Below are positions 34,458-43,190 of a DNA stretch of 64,000 nucleotides, in pieces; the first letter of the stretch is position 1, and every line of letters starts with the position of its first letter. A program made the translations under genes and the position numbers. Origin of the DNA: Rhodopseudomonas sp. P2A-2r (GTDB lineage Bacteria > Pseudomonadota > Alphaproteobacteria > Rhizobiales > Xanthobacteraceae); NCBI RefSeq assembly GCF_026015985.1, contig NZ_CP110389.1, positions 2,078,001 to 2,142,000 on the forward strand. The letters run 5' to 3'. A model generated the notes under the pieces. The model saw only the letters and a program-made list of their open reading frames with translations, did no database searches and was not told the origin of the DNA.

Positions 34458-34502
34458 TGGTGGGCGCACAAGGGATCGAACCTTGGACCTCTCCCGTGTG
34501 AA
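34458..34502 (-). other. tRNA-Val 3'-half fragment, presumed attachment site (attL)
   Basis: On the minus strand these 45 bases read as the 3' part of a tRNA: anticodon loop TTCACAC (anticodon CAC, Val), stem GGGAG, variable loop AGGTC, T arm CAAGG-TTCGATC-CCTTG, acceptor strand TGCGCCC, then ACCA. The sequence that should follow towards the 5' half (a CTCCC partner for GGGAG) is absent; unrelated DNA starts at 34503. Tyrosine integrases commonly recombine in the 3' half of a tRNA gene, leaving exactly such a fragment at one end. The adjacent integrase gene supports this. The intact tRNA should lie at the other island end, to the right of this window. Confidence 0.75.
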
Positions 34503-34748
34503 CCACAATCTGTAGACCCTAGCCAACCAGCCCTAGCCATAGTAAATTTGTAGAAGCGACTGTTAATTCTGGCATTTTTGTCATGTGCGGCCACTATAGA
34601 CCATAGTGGTCCATAGCCCATTTTGTGTGCCCCTGTTGTGCCCTCCGCGAATTTTCCCTTGGGACACAAAGTCGAGGGAAGGTCTGAGGCCCGGTTCTTG
34701 CGGGTCCGATCATTCCCGCGCGGGCACAAAACGAAAAGGGCAGGGACC

Positions 34749-35843
34749 ATGGGAGAGCCGATCAACTATCTGACGCTGACCGACACGGTCATCCGCGACG
34801 CGACAATGCCACCGGGCAAGGCGCAGCATTACCTCCACGACGACAAGCTGCCTGGTCTCGCGCTGCGCATGCGCGCGACCGGCGGCCGGACCTGGGTCTA
34901 CCTGTTCACCAAGCCGGGAGTGAGGGGCACTCAGCGCAAGACCCTCGGGGCCTGGCCAAGGTTCAATGAGCGGGCGGCTCGTAAGGCCGCCACTATCGCC
35001 GCTGGTGAGGTGGTCACAGGGGTCGATCCGAACGACGCCAAGCGCGAAGCCAAGCGCCAGCAACTGGCCGAGATGCAGTGCACTACGCTGGTGGCCCTGA
35101 TACGTGAAGACGGCCCCTATCAGACATCCCTGACCGGACGCCAATTCCTGAACTGGAAGCCAGCGATGTCCGCGCTGCGGCGCGGTCTCAAGGATCATCT
35201 GGATGTCGCCATCGGCGAATTGACGCGCCGGCAAATCATGGCGGCGGTGGATAAGATCACCAAGGCCGGTAAGCGCGGTGCGGCAAGGGACTTGCGCAAG
35301 CACGCCCACACATTCCTCGAATGGTGTGTCGGCGAAGGTTACGTCGAGGACAACGTGCTTGCCGGCTATCGCGCGCCCAAGGAAACTCGTGCGCAGAGGG
35401 TCGGGCGCCGAACCAAGGGCCGCGCGCTGATGGATGAGGAGATCATCAAGGTCTGGCACGCGGCCGGCAAGCTCGGGGCTTTTGGACAATTAGTACGCAT
35501 GTGCCTGCTCGGCGGTCCACGCCGCAGCGAGCCAACCATCATTGAGTGGCGAAAGCACATCATGGATGACCGCATCACCTTCGATGCGGCGTGGACCAAG
35601 ATGGGCCTGCATCACGACGTGCCGCGCACTCATCTCGTTGACGAGGTTGTAGCTGGGGCTGGTTCCTCGTTACAGATCGGGATAGACCCGAAGTATCATG
35701 CACCTGCCTTCACGAGACCCCACACTACACATTGTAGCACGGATTCCGAATCGAATCTATCTAGGCCAGATCATCTCACTCAGCGGCAACTGTCGGACTG
35801 GCAGATTTCACGATATAGCGTCCTCCAACGGGAGCGATCGTGA
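34749..35843 (+). pseudogene. tyrosine-type integrase, C-terminally truncated
   Basis: The N-terminal part is a typical island integrase of the DUF4102/P4 type: ATMPPGKAQHYLHDDKLPGLALRMRATGGRTWV (arm-binding domain), ARKAATIAAGEVVTGVDPNDAKREAK, and a core-binding domain with HAHTFLEWCVGEGYVEDNVLAGYRAP. The catalytic domain begins (LLGGPRRSEPTIIEW holds the first Arg) and reaches HDVPRTHLVDEV, but then changes into unrelated sequence. The HxxR, second His/Trp and Tyr nucleophile are missing. The protein would therefore be inactive, and the element cannot excise by it. ATG 34749 lies 246 bp right of the tRNA fragment. Confidence 0.75.
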
Positions 35844-36070
35844 AGGCCGGCAAACAACTAGATTTCTGCGATCCCAGCGATCGAGCTCTTCCAGCGGATA
35901 GAGAATGGCTTTGCCGATCTTGATGAAAGATGGTCCGACCCTAATCGAACGCCAGTTGCGAAGGGTTCCCTCGTTGACCTGTCCGCGGTAACGCTCAACA
36001 CCTCCTCAAGGGTGAGAAACACCAGACCTGCCGGAGGTACGAAGGAGCGGCTGATGACAAGACTATGCAA
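35808..36070 (-). pseudogene. excisionase/AlpA-like helix-turn-helix gene, frameshifted
   Basis: The sequence VFLTLEEV in one frame and ERYRGQVNEGTLRNWRSIRVGPS followed by FIKIGKAILYPLEELDRWDRR in the next together form a MerR/excisionase-type helix-turn-helix protein, in which LRNWRSxRxGPxFxKIGKAxxYPLEELDRW is typical. One base is missing near 35995-35997. Restoring it gives 87 residues. Such genes accompany integrases on islands as recombination directionality factors or regulators. Its 3' end overlaps the tail of the truncated integrase, which suggests deletion or rearrangement here. Confidence 0.6.
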
Positions 36071-36748
36071 TGAGCTGTTGCGTGTTCCAATTTACGTGAG
36101 GCTAGGATCGATGGTCATCGAGTAAACTCCGGTAAGTGCAGAAGACGGTCTGCAATCAAACATTGACTGATTGCAGTTTTGGAGAACGCCGTAAGCGGAT
36201 TGCGACCGTTCCGATACACCAGTCTGAATGTCTGCGCTTCTCCGGTCACAGAACGCGCGTCGGCACCGAGCCGAAGCAAGCTCATGCACGAAACGCGGAA
36301 TAAGCCGTTCTTGAATGGTAGCTTGTGGTGGATACGGTTGAAAAAGTCGAAAATCGATCGACCTAAAACTCTTCGCGAAGACCCGGGTTCGGTCTAATCG
36401 CCCCCTGCACGCGGCTTTAGCCGATCTTCGCTGACCCGTGATCGATTTTGCGAGATGCAACATGGTCCCTCACGTCAATATGCGCAAGGCTCACCAGTGA
36501 GACTAGAAAAATCCGAACCGGGGCCGACCACGACGTTTTCAACGCTATCGGCGCGAAGCGGTCATTGAGGTGTGGATGGTAGATTTCACTGGCTCGCGCT
36601 GGCATGATCGCCGGCGCTTGGTATCAGCATTTTTAACGGGTAGCGCCCATATGGTGCGCGCCATCTTGTGCCCAGCGCCACTGCCGACACCGGACAGAGG
36701 CGGAGCGTCATCAGGGAAGACCAAAGCGGGTAACCGCATCCATTGTGG
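36071..36748. other. stretch without a recognisable gene, island left arm
   Basis: These 678 bp lie between the broken excisionase-like gene and the end of the biotin carboxylase gene. Short frames exist on both strands, but none shows a family motif or a convincing ribosome site. Base composition is visibly less GC-rich than the flanks. It is probably decayed element DNA. Confidence 0.4.
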
Positions 36749-38125
36749 TCAAGGTTTGGGGCCAGACCGCTGGCTCCCGCTGGTTTTCATCCAGTCTTCG
36801 AGCCAAGAGGTACTGACGTTGCCGGCCCGGACATCCGGATCGTCGGCCAGCATCACGTGCAACGGAGCGGTCGTGTGGATCCCCTCGATCCGCAGATCCG
36901 CCAGCGCCCGTTTCAGCCGTTCGATGGCCTCGGCGCGATCCGCTCCCGAGACGATCAGCTTTCCGATCAGGGAATCATAAAACGGAACCACCCGGTAGCC
37001 TTCATAGAGCAAAGTGTCGAAACGAACACACTCTCCCTCAGGGGCCTGATACCCTGTCACCAGACCAGGCGACGGCATGAACATCCTTGCCGCATTTTCT
37101 GCATTGATCCGCACCTCGATGGCATGACCCGTCTGGCGGATGTCGTCCTGCGTCAGCCACAGCGTTTCGCCGCCGGCGATGCGCAATTGCGCCTGAACCA
37201 GATCGATGCCGGTGATCATTTCGGTGACCGGATGCTCGACCTGGATGCGGGTATTCATCTCGATGAAGAAGAACTCGCCGGTCAGATCGTCGTAGAGATA
37301 TTCGAGCGTGCCGGCCCCCTTGTAGCCGACCCGACGGGCCAGCGCGGCTGCGGATTCGCAGAGCGCCTGCCGCGTTGCGAGCGGCAGCATCGTCGCCGGC
37401 GCCTCTTCCCAGATTTTCTGGCGCTTGCGCTGCAGCGAGCATTCGCGCTCGAACAGATGCACGACGTCAGTACCATCGCCGAGTATCTGCACTTCGATAT
37501 GCCGCGCCCGGCGGATATAGCGCTCCATGTAGAGACCGTCGTCACCGAAAGCCGCCCGGGCTTCTGCCATCGCCTGCGGCACCAGTTTTTCGAGAGAAGC
37601 CTCGTCCTCGACGACTCGGATGCCGCGCCCACCGCCGCCGGCGCTAGCTTTGATCATTACCGGGTAGCCGATATCACGGGCGACACGGCGAGCATCGTCA
37701 AGATCGCCGATGCGGCCGTTGCTGCCGGGAACCACCGGGACGCCGGCTGCCATCGCCTCGTCGCGTGCCATCGCCTTGTCGCCCATCGTGCGGATCGTTT
37801 CCGCACCCGGTCCGACGAATGTCACGCCGGCCGCCTCGATCGCCTCGACGAAGAGTGGATTTTCGGAGAGAAAACCGTATCCGGGATGAACCGCATCGGC
37901 GCCGCTGTCCTTGACCGCCTTCACCACAGCGTCGATGTCGAGATAGGACTTGCCCGCCTGCGCGGCACCGATCACCACCACCTCGTCGGCCATCCGGCAT
38001 GCCAGCATCTCGGTGTCGGCTTCGCTGGCTGCCTGGACCGTCCGGATGCCGAGCGCCCTGGCAGCCCGGATGATACGCACGGCGATCTCGCCGCGGTTGG
38101 CTATGAAAAGTTTGCTGATAGTCAT
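36749..38125 (-). CDS. biotin carboxylase subunit (AccC-like) of a split amide/lactam carboxylase
   Basis: 458 residues of the ATP-grasp biotin carboxylase family. It has FIANRGEIAVRIIRAARALGI, HPGYGFLSENP, ATP-binding KASAGGGGRGIRVV, ERECSLQRKRQKIWEEAP and active-site EMNTRIQVEHPVTEMITG. It carboxylates biotin on the partner carrier using ATP and bicarbonate. The chromosomal acetyl-CoA carboxylase normally has its carrier as AccB; here the gene follows, by 3 bp, a short carrier and two AHS genes. It therefore more likely serves the separate urea-carboxylase-like complex. It is the last gene of the ten-gene operon. ATG 38125. Confidence 0.88.
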   Translation of the reverse strand: MTISKLFIANRGEIAVRIIRAARALGIRTVQAASEADTEMLACRMADEVVVIGAAQAGKSYLDIDAVVKAVKDSGADAVHPGYGFLSENPLFVEAIEAAGVTFVGPGAETIRTMGDKAMARDEAMAAGVPVVPGSNGRIGDLDDARRVARDIGYPVMIKASAGGGGRGIRVVEDEASLEKLVPQAMAEARAAFGDDGLYMERYIRRARHIEVQILGDGTDVVHLFERECSLQRKRQKIWEEAPATMLPLATRQALCESAAALARRVGYKGAGTLEYLYDDLTGEFFFIEMNTRIQVEHPVTEMITGIDLVQAQLRIAGGETLWLTQDDIRQTGHAIEVRINAENAARMFMPSPGLVTGYQAPEGECVRFDTLLYEGYRVVPFYDSLIGKLIVSGADRAEAIERLKRALADLRIEGIHTTAPLHVMLADDPDVRAGNVSTSWLEDWMKTSGSQRSGPKP

Positions 38126-38128
38126 CGG

Positions 38129-38368
38129 TTACTCGATCTCGGCGATCGCATCGTCAGCGTCGACGGGCGTGCCATCCTCGACGAGAAAGCGCACGAGCGT
38201 GCCGCCGGTTTCCGCCTCGACCGGAAAGAACGACTTCATCGCCTCCACCAGTCCCACCGTGTCCCCGGCCGCCACCGTATCGCCGGCTTCCTTGAAGACC
38301 GCCTCGTCGGGCGACGGACGCCGAAAGAAGACGCCGGGAAGCGGGGCGCGAAGGGTCTGTTTTGCCAT
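38129..38368 (-). CDS. short biotin carboxyl carrier protein
   Basis: 79 residues, a single biotinyl domain. The biotin acceptor is Lys45 in LVEAMKSFF. The hammerhead is otherwise normal (LRAPLPGVFFRRPSP, GDTVAAGDTVGLVE, GTPVDADDAIAEIE) and lacks the thumb loop and long N-terminus of the AccB of fatty-acid synthesis. Such minimal carriers occur next to AHS1/AHS2 genes. It would carry carboxybiotin from the downstream biotin carboxylase to the AHS1/AHS2 carboxyltransferase. ATG 38368; the next gene starts 3 bp after the stop. Confidence 0.88.
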   Translation of the reverse strand: MAKQTLRAPLPGVFFRRPSPDEAVFKEAGDTVAAGDTVGLVEAMKSFFPVEAETGGTLVRFLVEDGTPVDADDAIAEIE

Positions 38369-38393
38369 GATGGTGATCCTCGATCTCTGGAAA

Positions 38394-39368
38394 TTATACG
38401 GTGGTCAGGCTGGCGGGCACGCAGAGCGCCGTCATCCGGGCCGCCAGCGCCTGCGCTTCGTCGACGCTCACCAGCTTGAAATGAAAACGTTCGCCGGGCT
38501 TTGCCTGGCCGAGCTTCCAGAACGCTGCCGACGGCACCGTGTAGGGATTGATGAAGCCGCCCATCGATGGACCGTCGTTGACGAGGATGATCGGCGTCTG
38601 GCCGGCCAGGTTGATCGCCCCCATGGGGTAACCATGGTCGATGATGTTGGAGGGCAGCGAACCGTGTTCCCTGGGCTTGTTCGTTGCCTTTTCGGCGAAT
38701 GTCCATTCCGGCCCATCGAGCCGGAAACCCGTGCGGTCGGACTTGGCCGAGAGCACCCAGGGGGATGACAGGAACCGTTCCTGGCCGGCCGCATCGATCC
38801 AGTCGTCATTGGGACCGGCACAGACCTCAATGTCCCATTCCTTATCGGAACGGATCGCCGGACGATGCTCCGGCGGCACGCTCAGGCCCGCCGTTCCGCC
38901 GCCTTCTCCGAGCGGCAGGTGCTGCCCCGGCTTGACCGAATGGCCTCCAATGCCGCCGACGCCCGCCTTGGTGAAGGTGGAGCGCGAACCGAGCTTCGCG
39001 TCATTGGCGAAGCCGCCCGAGACCGCGATATAGCCGCGGGCACCGAGGCGCGCGGCACCGAGGGCCAGCGTCTGGCCCGCCTTGACCGCGACCGATTGCC
39101 AGAAAGGCAGCGCCTCGCCGTCAAGCGTCGGGCGCATGTCCGCGCCGGTCACGGCAATGGTGCGGCTGTCCGAGAACCTCAGTGTTGGCCCGAGGAACTG
39201 GCATTCCAGACCGGCAGTTCCGGGCGCATTGCCGACCAGAAGATTGGCCATGCGGAACGACCAGCTGTCCATCGGCCCGGAGGGCGGAAAACCCTGGTTC
39301 CAGTATCCTATGCGGCCTGGATAATCCTGGATCGACGTTTCAAGCCCGGCTTTCACGACCTCGATCAT
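38394..39368 (-). CDS. AHS2 domain protein (urea-carboxylase carboxyltransferase half / PxpC-like)
   Basis: 324 residues of the allophanate-hydrolase-subunit-2 family (KipA/PxpC). The segments QDYPGRIGYWNQGFPPSGPM, FRMANLLVGN and SLPSNIIDHGYPMGAINLAG with PIILVNDGPSMGGF are much closer to the carboxyltransferase domain of urea carboxylase than to plain PxpC. In urea carboxylase AHS1 and AHS2 together form the site where the substrate amide nitrogen takes the carboxyl group from biotin. With the adjacent biotin carboxylase and carrier, this suggests the same chemistry with split subunits. The start overlaps the AHS1 stop as ATGA. The alternative is a subunit of ATP-dependent 5-oxoprolinase. 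Confidence 0.82.
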   Translation of the reverse strand: MIEVVKAGLETSIQDYPGRIGYWNQGFPPSGPMDSWSFRMANLLVGNAPGTAGLECQFLGPTLRFSDSRTIAVTGADMRPTLDGEALPFWQSVAVKAGQTLALGAARLGARGYIAVSGGFANDAKLGSRSTFTKAGVGGIGGHSVKPGQHLPLGEGGGTAGLSVPPEHRPAIRSDKEWDIEVCAGPNDDWIDAAGQERFLSSPWVLSAKSDRTGFRLDGPEWTFAEKATNKPREHGSLPSNIIDHGYPMGAINLAGQTPIILVNDGPSMGGFINPYTVPSAAFWKLGQAKPGERFHFKLVSVDEAQALAARMTALCVPASLTTV

Positions 39369-40246
39369 GACTGCGCTCCCTGCGTTGCGCCGCCGCCAAC
39401 TTTGGCGGTCCAGGTCTTATAATTTTTGACCACGAACTTCTGGTACTCGACGACGGTGTACTGGTAACGGTTCTCGTTTACCGCGGCCTCTGCCGCGTCG
39501 TGTTCCTCGCGCGTGACCGGCACGAACCTGATCCGGTCGCCGGGGCGGAACAGGCAGAGCCCGCCCTCGAAGCCGTCCCGCTTGCCGGTGGAATCCCAGA
39601 TGGGTACCGGCGTTCGGCCGAAGATCTGATAGCCGCCGGGCGTGGCGACCGGATAGATCGAATTGGCGGCACCGCCAAGACCGATCGCCCCTTGTGGCGT
39701 GTGGGTTCGCGGCGGATTGTATTTCGGCGCGGTCAGCCGTGCTCTCGGATCGAGCGCCATCAGGAAGGGAAGCCCCGGCCAGAAGCCAAGTGCCGCAACC
39801 CAGTATTCCGACGAGGAATGCAGCCGTACCAGATGATCGACGTCCTGAAGGCCGTTTTCCTGTACTATCAGTTCTGGGTCCGGCACTTTCCGGGCGATTT
39901 TGGCGCAGTAATCTTCGACGCACTCCTTGGTCCAGGGATCGAGATAGAGCGCAGGCAGATAGAACAGCCGGCTCTCCAGTTCGATATCGTCCGACGATCC
40001 GAGCGAGGAAACCAAGACCGACAGTTCCCGCACGACGTCGGAGTAAGTGATCCGGGCGGGCTCGTAATGCACCAGCAGCGAGGCAAAGCAGGGCGCCGTT
40101 TCGATCACGCCGTCAATACCGGCGGAGGCCACCGCGGAGGCCAGCCCCTGCGCCATGAAGTTGAGATCGAGGTTCATCTCGTTGCCGAATTCGATCAGTA
40201 TGTAGCGGTCGCCCGCGGGCAAGAATTTCGGCTGGTCGTAGATCAC
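39365..40246 (-). CDS. AHS1 domain protein (urea-carboxylase carboxyltransferase half / PxpB-like)
   Basis: 293 residues of the AHS1 family (KipI/PxpB). LPAGDRYILIEFGNEMNLDLN, the GFWPGLPFLMALDPR (usual GFxPGFPYL) and GAIGLGGAANSIYPVATPGGYQIFGRTPVPIW with the RPGDRIRFVPV end are characteristic. It is about 60 residues longer than typical PxpB. The extra C-terminus (YQYTVVEYQKFVVKNYKTW) resembles the linker that follows AHS1 in urea carboxylase. It forms the carboxyltransferase with AHS2, to which it is coupled by ATGA. ATG 40246. The substrate is unknown; an amide or lactam is likely. Confidence 0.82.
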   Translation of the reverse strand: MIYDQPKFLPAGDRYILIEFGNEMNLDLNFMAQGLASAVASAGIDGVIETAPCFASLLVHYEPARITYSDVVRELSVLVSSLGSSDDIELESRLFYLPALYLDPWTKECVEDYCAKIARKVPDPELIVQENGLQDVDHLVRLHSSSEYWVAALGFWPGLPFLMALDPRARLTAPKYNPPRTHTPQGAIGLGGAANSIYPVATPGGYQIFGRTPVPIWDSTGKRDGFEGGLCLFRPGDRIRFVPVTREEHDAAEAAVNENRYQYTVVEYQKFVVKNYKTWTAKVGGGATQGAQS

Positions 40247-40277
40247 AATCGTCTTCCCTTCTCTGTACCGCCAGGTG

Positions 40278-41660
40278 TCAGTTCAGGCCTTCCGCCTTCA
40301 CCCAGCCGGCCGTCTGGTCGAGCGTCTTGACGAAGCGCCGGAAGAGTTCGTCCACCTGCTCTTCGGTGATGATCATCGGCGGGCACAGCGCCAACGTATC
40401 GCCGATTGCGCGTACAATCAGGCCGTGTTCGTGACCGGCGCCAAAGGCATAGGCGCCGACCTTACCGGGCGTCCTGAACGGCCGGCGGGTGGCCTTGTCG
40501 GCGACCATCTCCACGCCGGCGATCAGGCCGGCGCCACGCACCTCGCCGATCAGCGGATGGTCCGACAACGCGGAAAGCTTTGTTTGGAGAATAGCGCCCA
40601 TACGGGCGGCGTTGCCCATCAGGTCGCGCTCCTCGATGATCTTCAGGTTTTCCAGCCCCACCGCCGTGGCGACCGGATGGCCGGAGGCAGTAAAGCCGTG
40701 GCCGAATGTACCAATCTTCGCCGTGTTGTCGGCGATGGCGTCATAGACGGCTTCCGAAAACAACACGGCGGCCAGCGGCAGGTAGGATGAGGTCAGTTGC
40801 TTCGAGACGATCATGATATCCGGCTTGAAGCCGTAATGGACGGCGCCGAAGGAACTGCCGAGCCGGCCGAAACCGTTGATGACCTCGTCGGCAACCAGCA
40901 GGATGTCGTATTTGCGGCAGAGCGCCTCGATCCCTTGCCAGTAGCCCGCAGGCGGCGGCATGACCCCGCCGGCGGCCATCAGAGGTTCGCCGATGAAGGC
41001 TGCGATTGTGTCAGCGCCTTCCTCAAGGATTACCGCCTCGGCTTCGGCAACGAGCCGTGCCGTGAAGGCGGCCTCGCTCTCCCCTTCCGCGCCAAAGCGG
41101 TAGAAGTGCGGGCAGGTCAGATGCCGGACCGGTATCGCCGGAAGGTCGAAATCTCGGTGATTGTTAGGCAAGCCCGTGAGACTGCCGGAAGCGACGGTGA
41201 TGCCGTGGTAACCCTTGGTGCGGGCGAGAAACTTCTTCTTCCGCGGCCGGCCCAGTGCATTGTTCATGTACCATACCATCTTCACCATCGTGTCGTTGGC
41301 CTCGGAGCCAGAGCTGGTGAAGAAGACGCGGGTGATTTGCTCGGGCGTTATTTCGACCAGCTTTTCGGAGAGCCGGATGGAGGGTTCGTGCGCCTTGTCG
41401 CTGAAGGTGTGGTAGTAGGGCAGCTTCGCCATCTGCGCTGATGCCGCCGCGACCAGGCGCGGCTCGTCAAAGCCGACGCCGACCGACCAGAGACCGGCCA
41501 GGCCCTCGATATATTCGCGCCCCGCATCGTCGTAGACATAGATGCCCTTGCCACGTTCGATGACGATAGGTCCCTTCTTCTCATGCGCCCGCGCATCGGT
41601 GTAGGGATGCAGCGTGGTGGTGATGTCTGCATGATGGAGAGAGTTTGAAAGCGTATTCAT
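40278..41660 (-). CDS. class III PLP-dependent aminotransferase (omega-amino acid type)
   Basis: 460 residues. The fold-type I signatures are RVFFTSSGSEANDTMVKM (phosphate pocket), KGYHGITVASGSLTG, ADEVINGFGRLGSSFG (PLP Asp) and SKQLTSSYLPLAAVL, which contains the Schiff-base Lys; HGFTASGHPVATA follows. This pattern is that of omega-amino acid:pyruvate and GABA/putrescine aminotransferases. It would convert an amino acid such as GABA, or a longer omega-amino acid released by ring opening, to the semialdehyde. The aldehyde dehydrogenase gene directly upstream in the operon supports this. ATG 41660. Confidence 0.88.
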   Translation of the reverse strand: MNTLSNSLHHADITTTLHPYTDARAHEKKGPIVIERGKGIYVYDDAGREYIEGLAGLWSVGVGFDEPRLVAAASAQMAKLPYYHTFSDKAHEPSIRLSEKLVEITPEQITRVFFTSSGSEANDTMVKMVWYMNNALGRPRKKKFLARTKGYHGITVASGSLTGLPNNHRDFDLPAIPVRHLTCPHFYRFGAEGESEAAFTARLVAEAEAVILEEGADTIAAFIGEPLMAAGGVMPPPAGYWQGIEALCRKYDILLVADEVINGFGRLGSSFGAVHYGFKPDIMIVSKQLTSSYLPLAAVLFSEAVYDAIADNTAKIGTFGHGFTASGHPVATAVGLENLKIIEERDLMGNAARMGAILQTKLSALSDHPLIGEVRGAGLIAGVEMVADKATRRPFRTPGKVGAYAFGAGHEHGLIVRAIGDTLALCPPMIITEEQVDELFRRFVKTLDQTAGWVKAEGLN

Positions 41661-41677
41661 GACGATGTCCTTGCGTG

Positions 41678-43146
41678 TCAGGCGGCGATGGTCGGCGAAA
41701 TCAGAATGTACTTCTGTTCGAGATATTCATCGATGCCGTACCGCGACCCTTCGCGACCCAGTCCGCTCTCCTTGATGCCGCCGAAGGGAGCCACTTCGTT
41801 GGAGATCAGTCCTTCATTGACGCCGACCATCCCCGTTTCGATCGCATCAGTCACCCGCCACATCCGATCGAGGTCCCGGGTGAAAATATAGGCCGCCAGA
41901 CCGTAGTCGGTCGCATTGGCGAGCGTAACCGCCTCGCTTTCGCTGGAAAACCGGAAGAGTGGCGCCACGGGACCGAAGGTCTCGTCCTGCGACAGCTCCA
42001 TGCGGTCGTTGGCGCCTGCGATGACGGTCGGCTGGAAGAAGGTGCCGCCCTTTTCGTGCCGCGCCCCTCCGTGAACGATGGTGCCGCCATGCGCCATCGC
42101 ATCGGCAATATGCCGCTCGACCTTGACGACTGCGGCCATGTTGATCAGTGGTCCGATCGTGACGTCGTTCTCGATCCCGGAACCTACCTTCAGCTTCGAC
42201 ACGGCCTCGACCAGTGCCATGCTGAAAGCATCGTAGATACCATCCTGCACATAGATGCGGTTGGCGCAGACGCAGGTCTGGCCGGAATTGCGGAACTTGG
42301 AATTCATGCAGGCCTGGATGGCGGTCGGGATATCGGCGTCGTCGAAGACGATCAGCGGTGCATTGCCGCCGAGCTCCATCGAAGTCTTCTTGACCGTTTT
42401 TGCCGCCTGCTCCAGCAGCAGCTTGCCGACCCGCGTCGAGCCGGTGAAGCTCAGCTTGCGGACCGCGCGGCTGCCCGTCAGGGATTTGCCTATATTGGCG
42501 GGATCGCCGGTGACGACGTTCAGCACACCGTCCGGAATGCCGGCCCGGTGGGCAAGTTCGGCCAGCGCCAGGGCGCTGAATGGCGTAAACTCTGACGGCT
42601 TGACGATCACCGTGCAGCCGGCGGCCAGCGCCGGCGCGCATTTGCGGTTGAAAAGCGCGGAGGGAAGTTCCAAGGAATGATCGCGGCCGCGACCCCGATC
42701 GCCTGTTTCTGAACGATGATGCGGCTGCCGGCCTTCGGTGCCGGGATCGTATCGCCGTAGACCCGTTTTGCCTCCTCGGCATACCATTCGATGAAGGTGG
42801 CGCCATAAGCGATCTCGCCGCGCGCCTCGGCGATCGGCTTGCCCTGTTCAAAGGTCAGGAGTTGCGCCAGCGCTTCCTGGTTTTCCAGGACGAGGTCATG
42901 CCAGCGGCGCAGATACCGGCTCCGCTCCTTCGCAGCCAGCCCCCGCCATGCCGGCAGGGCAGCTTCGGCAGCGGCGATGGCTTTTTCCGTCTCGGCGGCG
43001 CCCATGTTCGGCACCCGGCCGACGAGGCTGCCATCGGCCGGATTGACGACGTCGATGGTACTGCCGCCGTCGGCATCGGTCCATTTGCCGTCGATGAAGC
43101 CCTTTTCGAACTTGAGGGCTGCCGCGGATGAAGGGAGGGAGAGCAT
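41678..43146 (-). CDS. succinate-semialdehyde dehydrogenase-like (GabD-type) enzyme, frameshifted
   Basis: 489 residues after correction. The NAD(P)+-aldehyde dehydrogenase motifs are all there: PWNFPSALFNRKCAPALAAG, KPSEFTPFSALALAELA, SFTGSTRVGKLL, catalytic-Glu MELGGNAPLIVFDDAD, catalytic-Cys NSGQTCVCANR and ETFGPVAPLFRF. GQTCVCANR and KPSEFTPFSAL are typical of the GabD/glutarate-semialdehyde group. The frame is lost at 42662-42664 (three C on the coding strand where PWNFP/SALF requires four). ATG 43146. It lies between the transporter and the aminotransferase and would oxidise the semialdehyde the aminotransferase makes, giving succinate or glutarate. Confidence 0.85.
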
Positions 43147-43190
43147 GACTAGTATCCTGTTATTCTGAATAGGTAAGACAAGCGATTGCG

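Noticed and set aside
34458..34502. a complete tRNA gene
   Set aside because: Only the part from the anticodon loop to CCA is present; the D arm, 5' acceptor strand and the partner of the GGGAG stem are missing.
36092..36463. 123-codon minus-strand frame in the island left arm
   Set aside because: No family motif, no good ribosome site, Arg/Ser-rich composition; treated as non-coding.
36749..38368. acetyl-CoA carboxylase (AccBC) of fatty-acid synthesis
   Set aside because: The carrier is a minimal 79-residue biotinyl domain, and both genes are joined to AHS1/AHS2; the context fits a separate amide/lactam carboxylase better.
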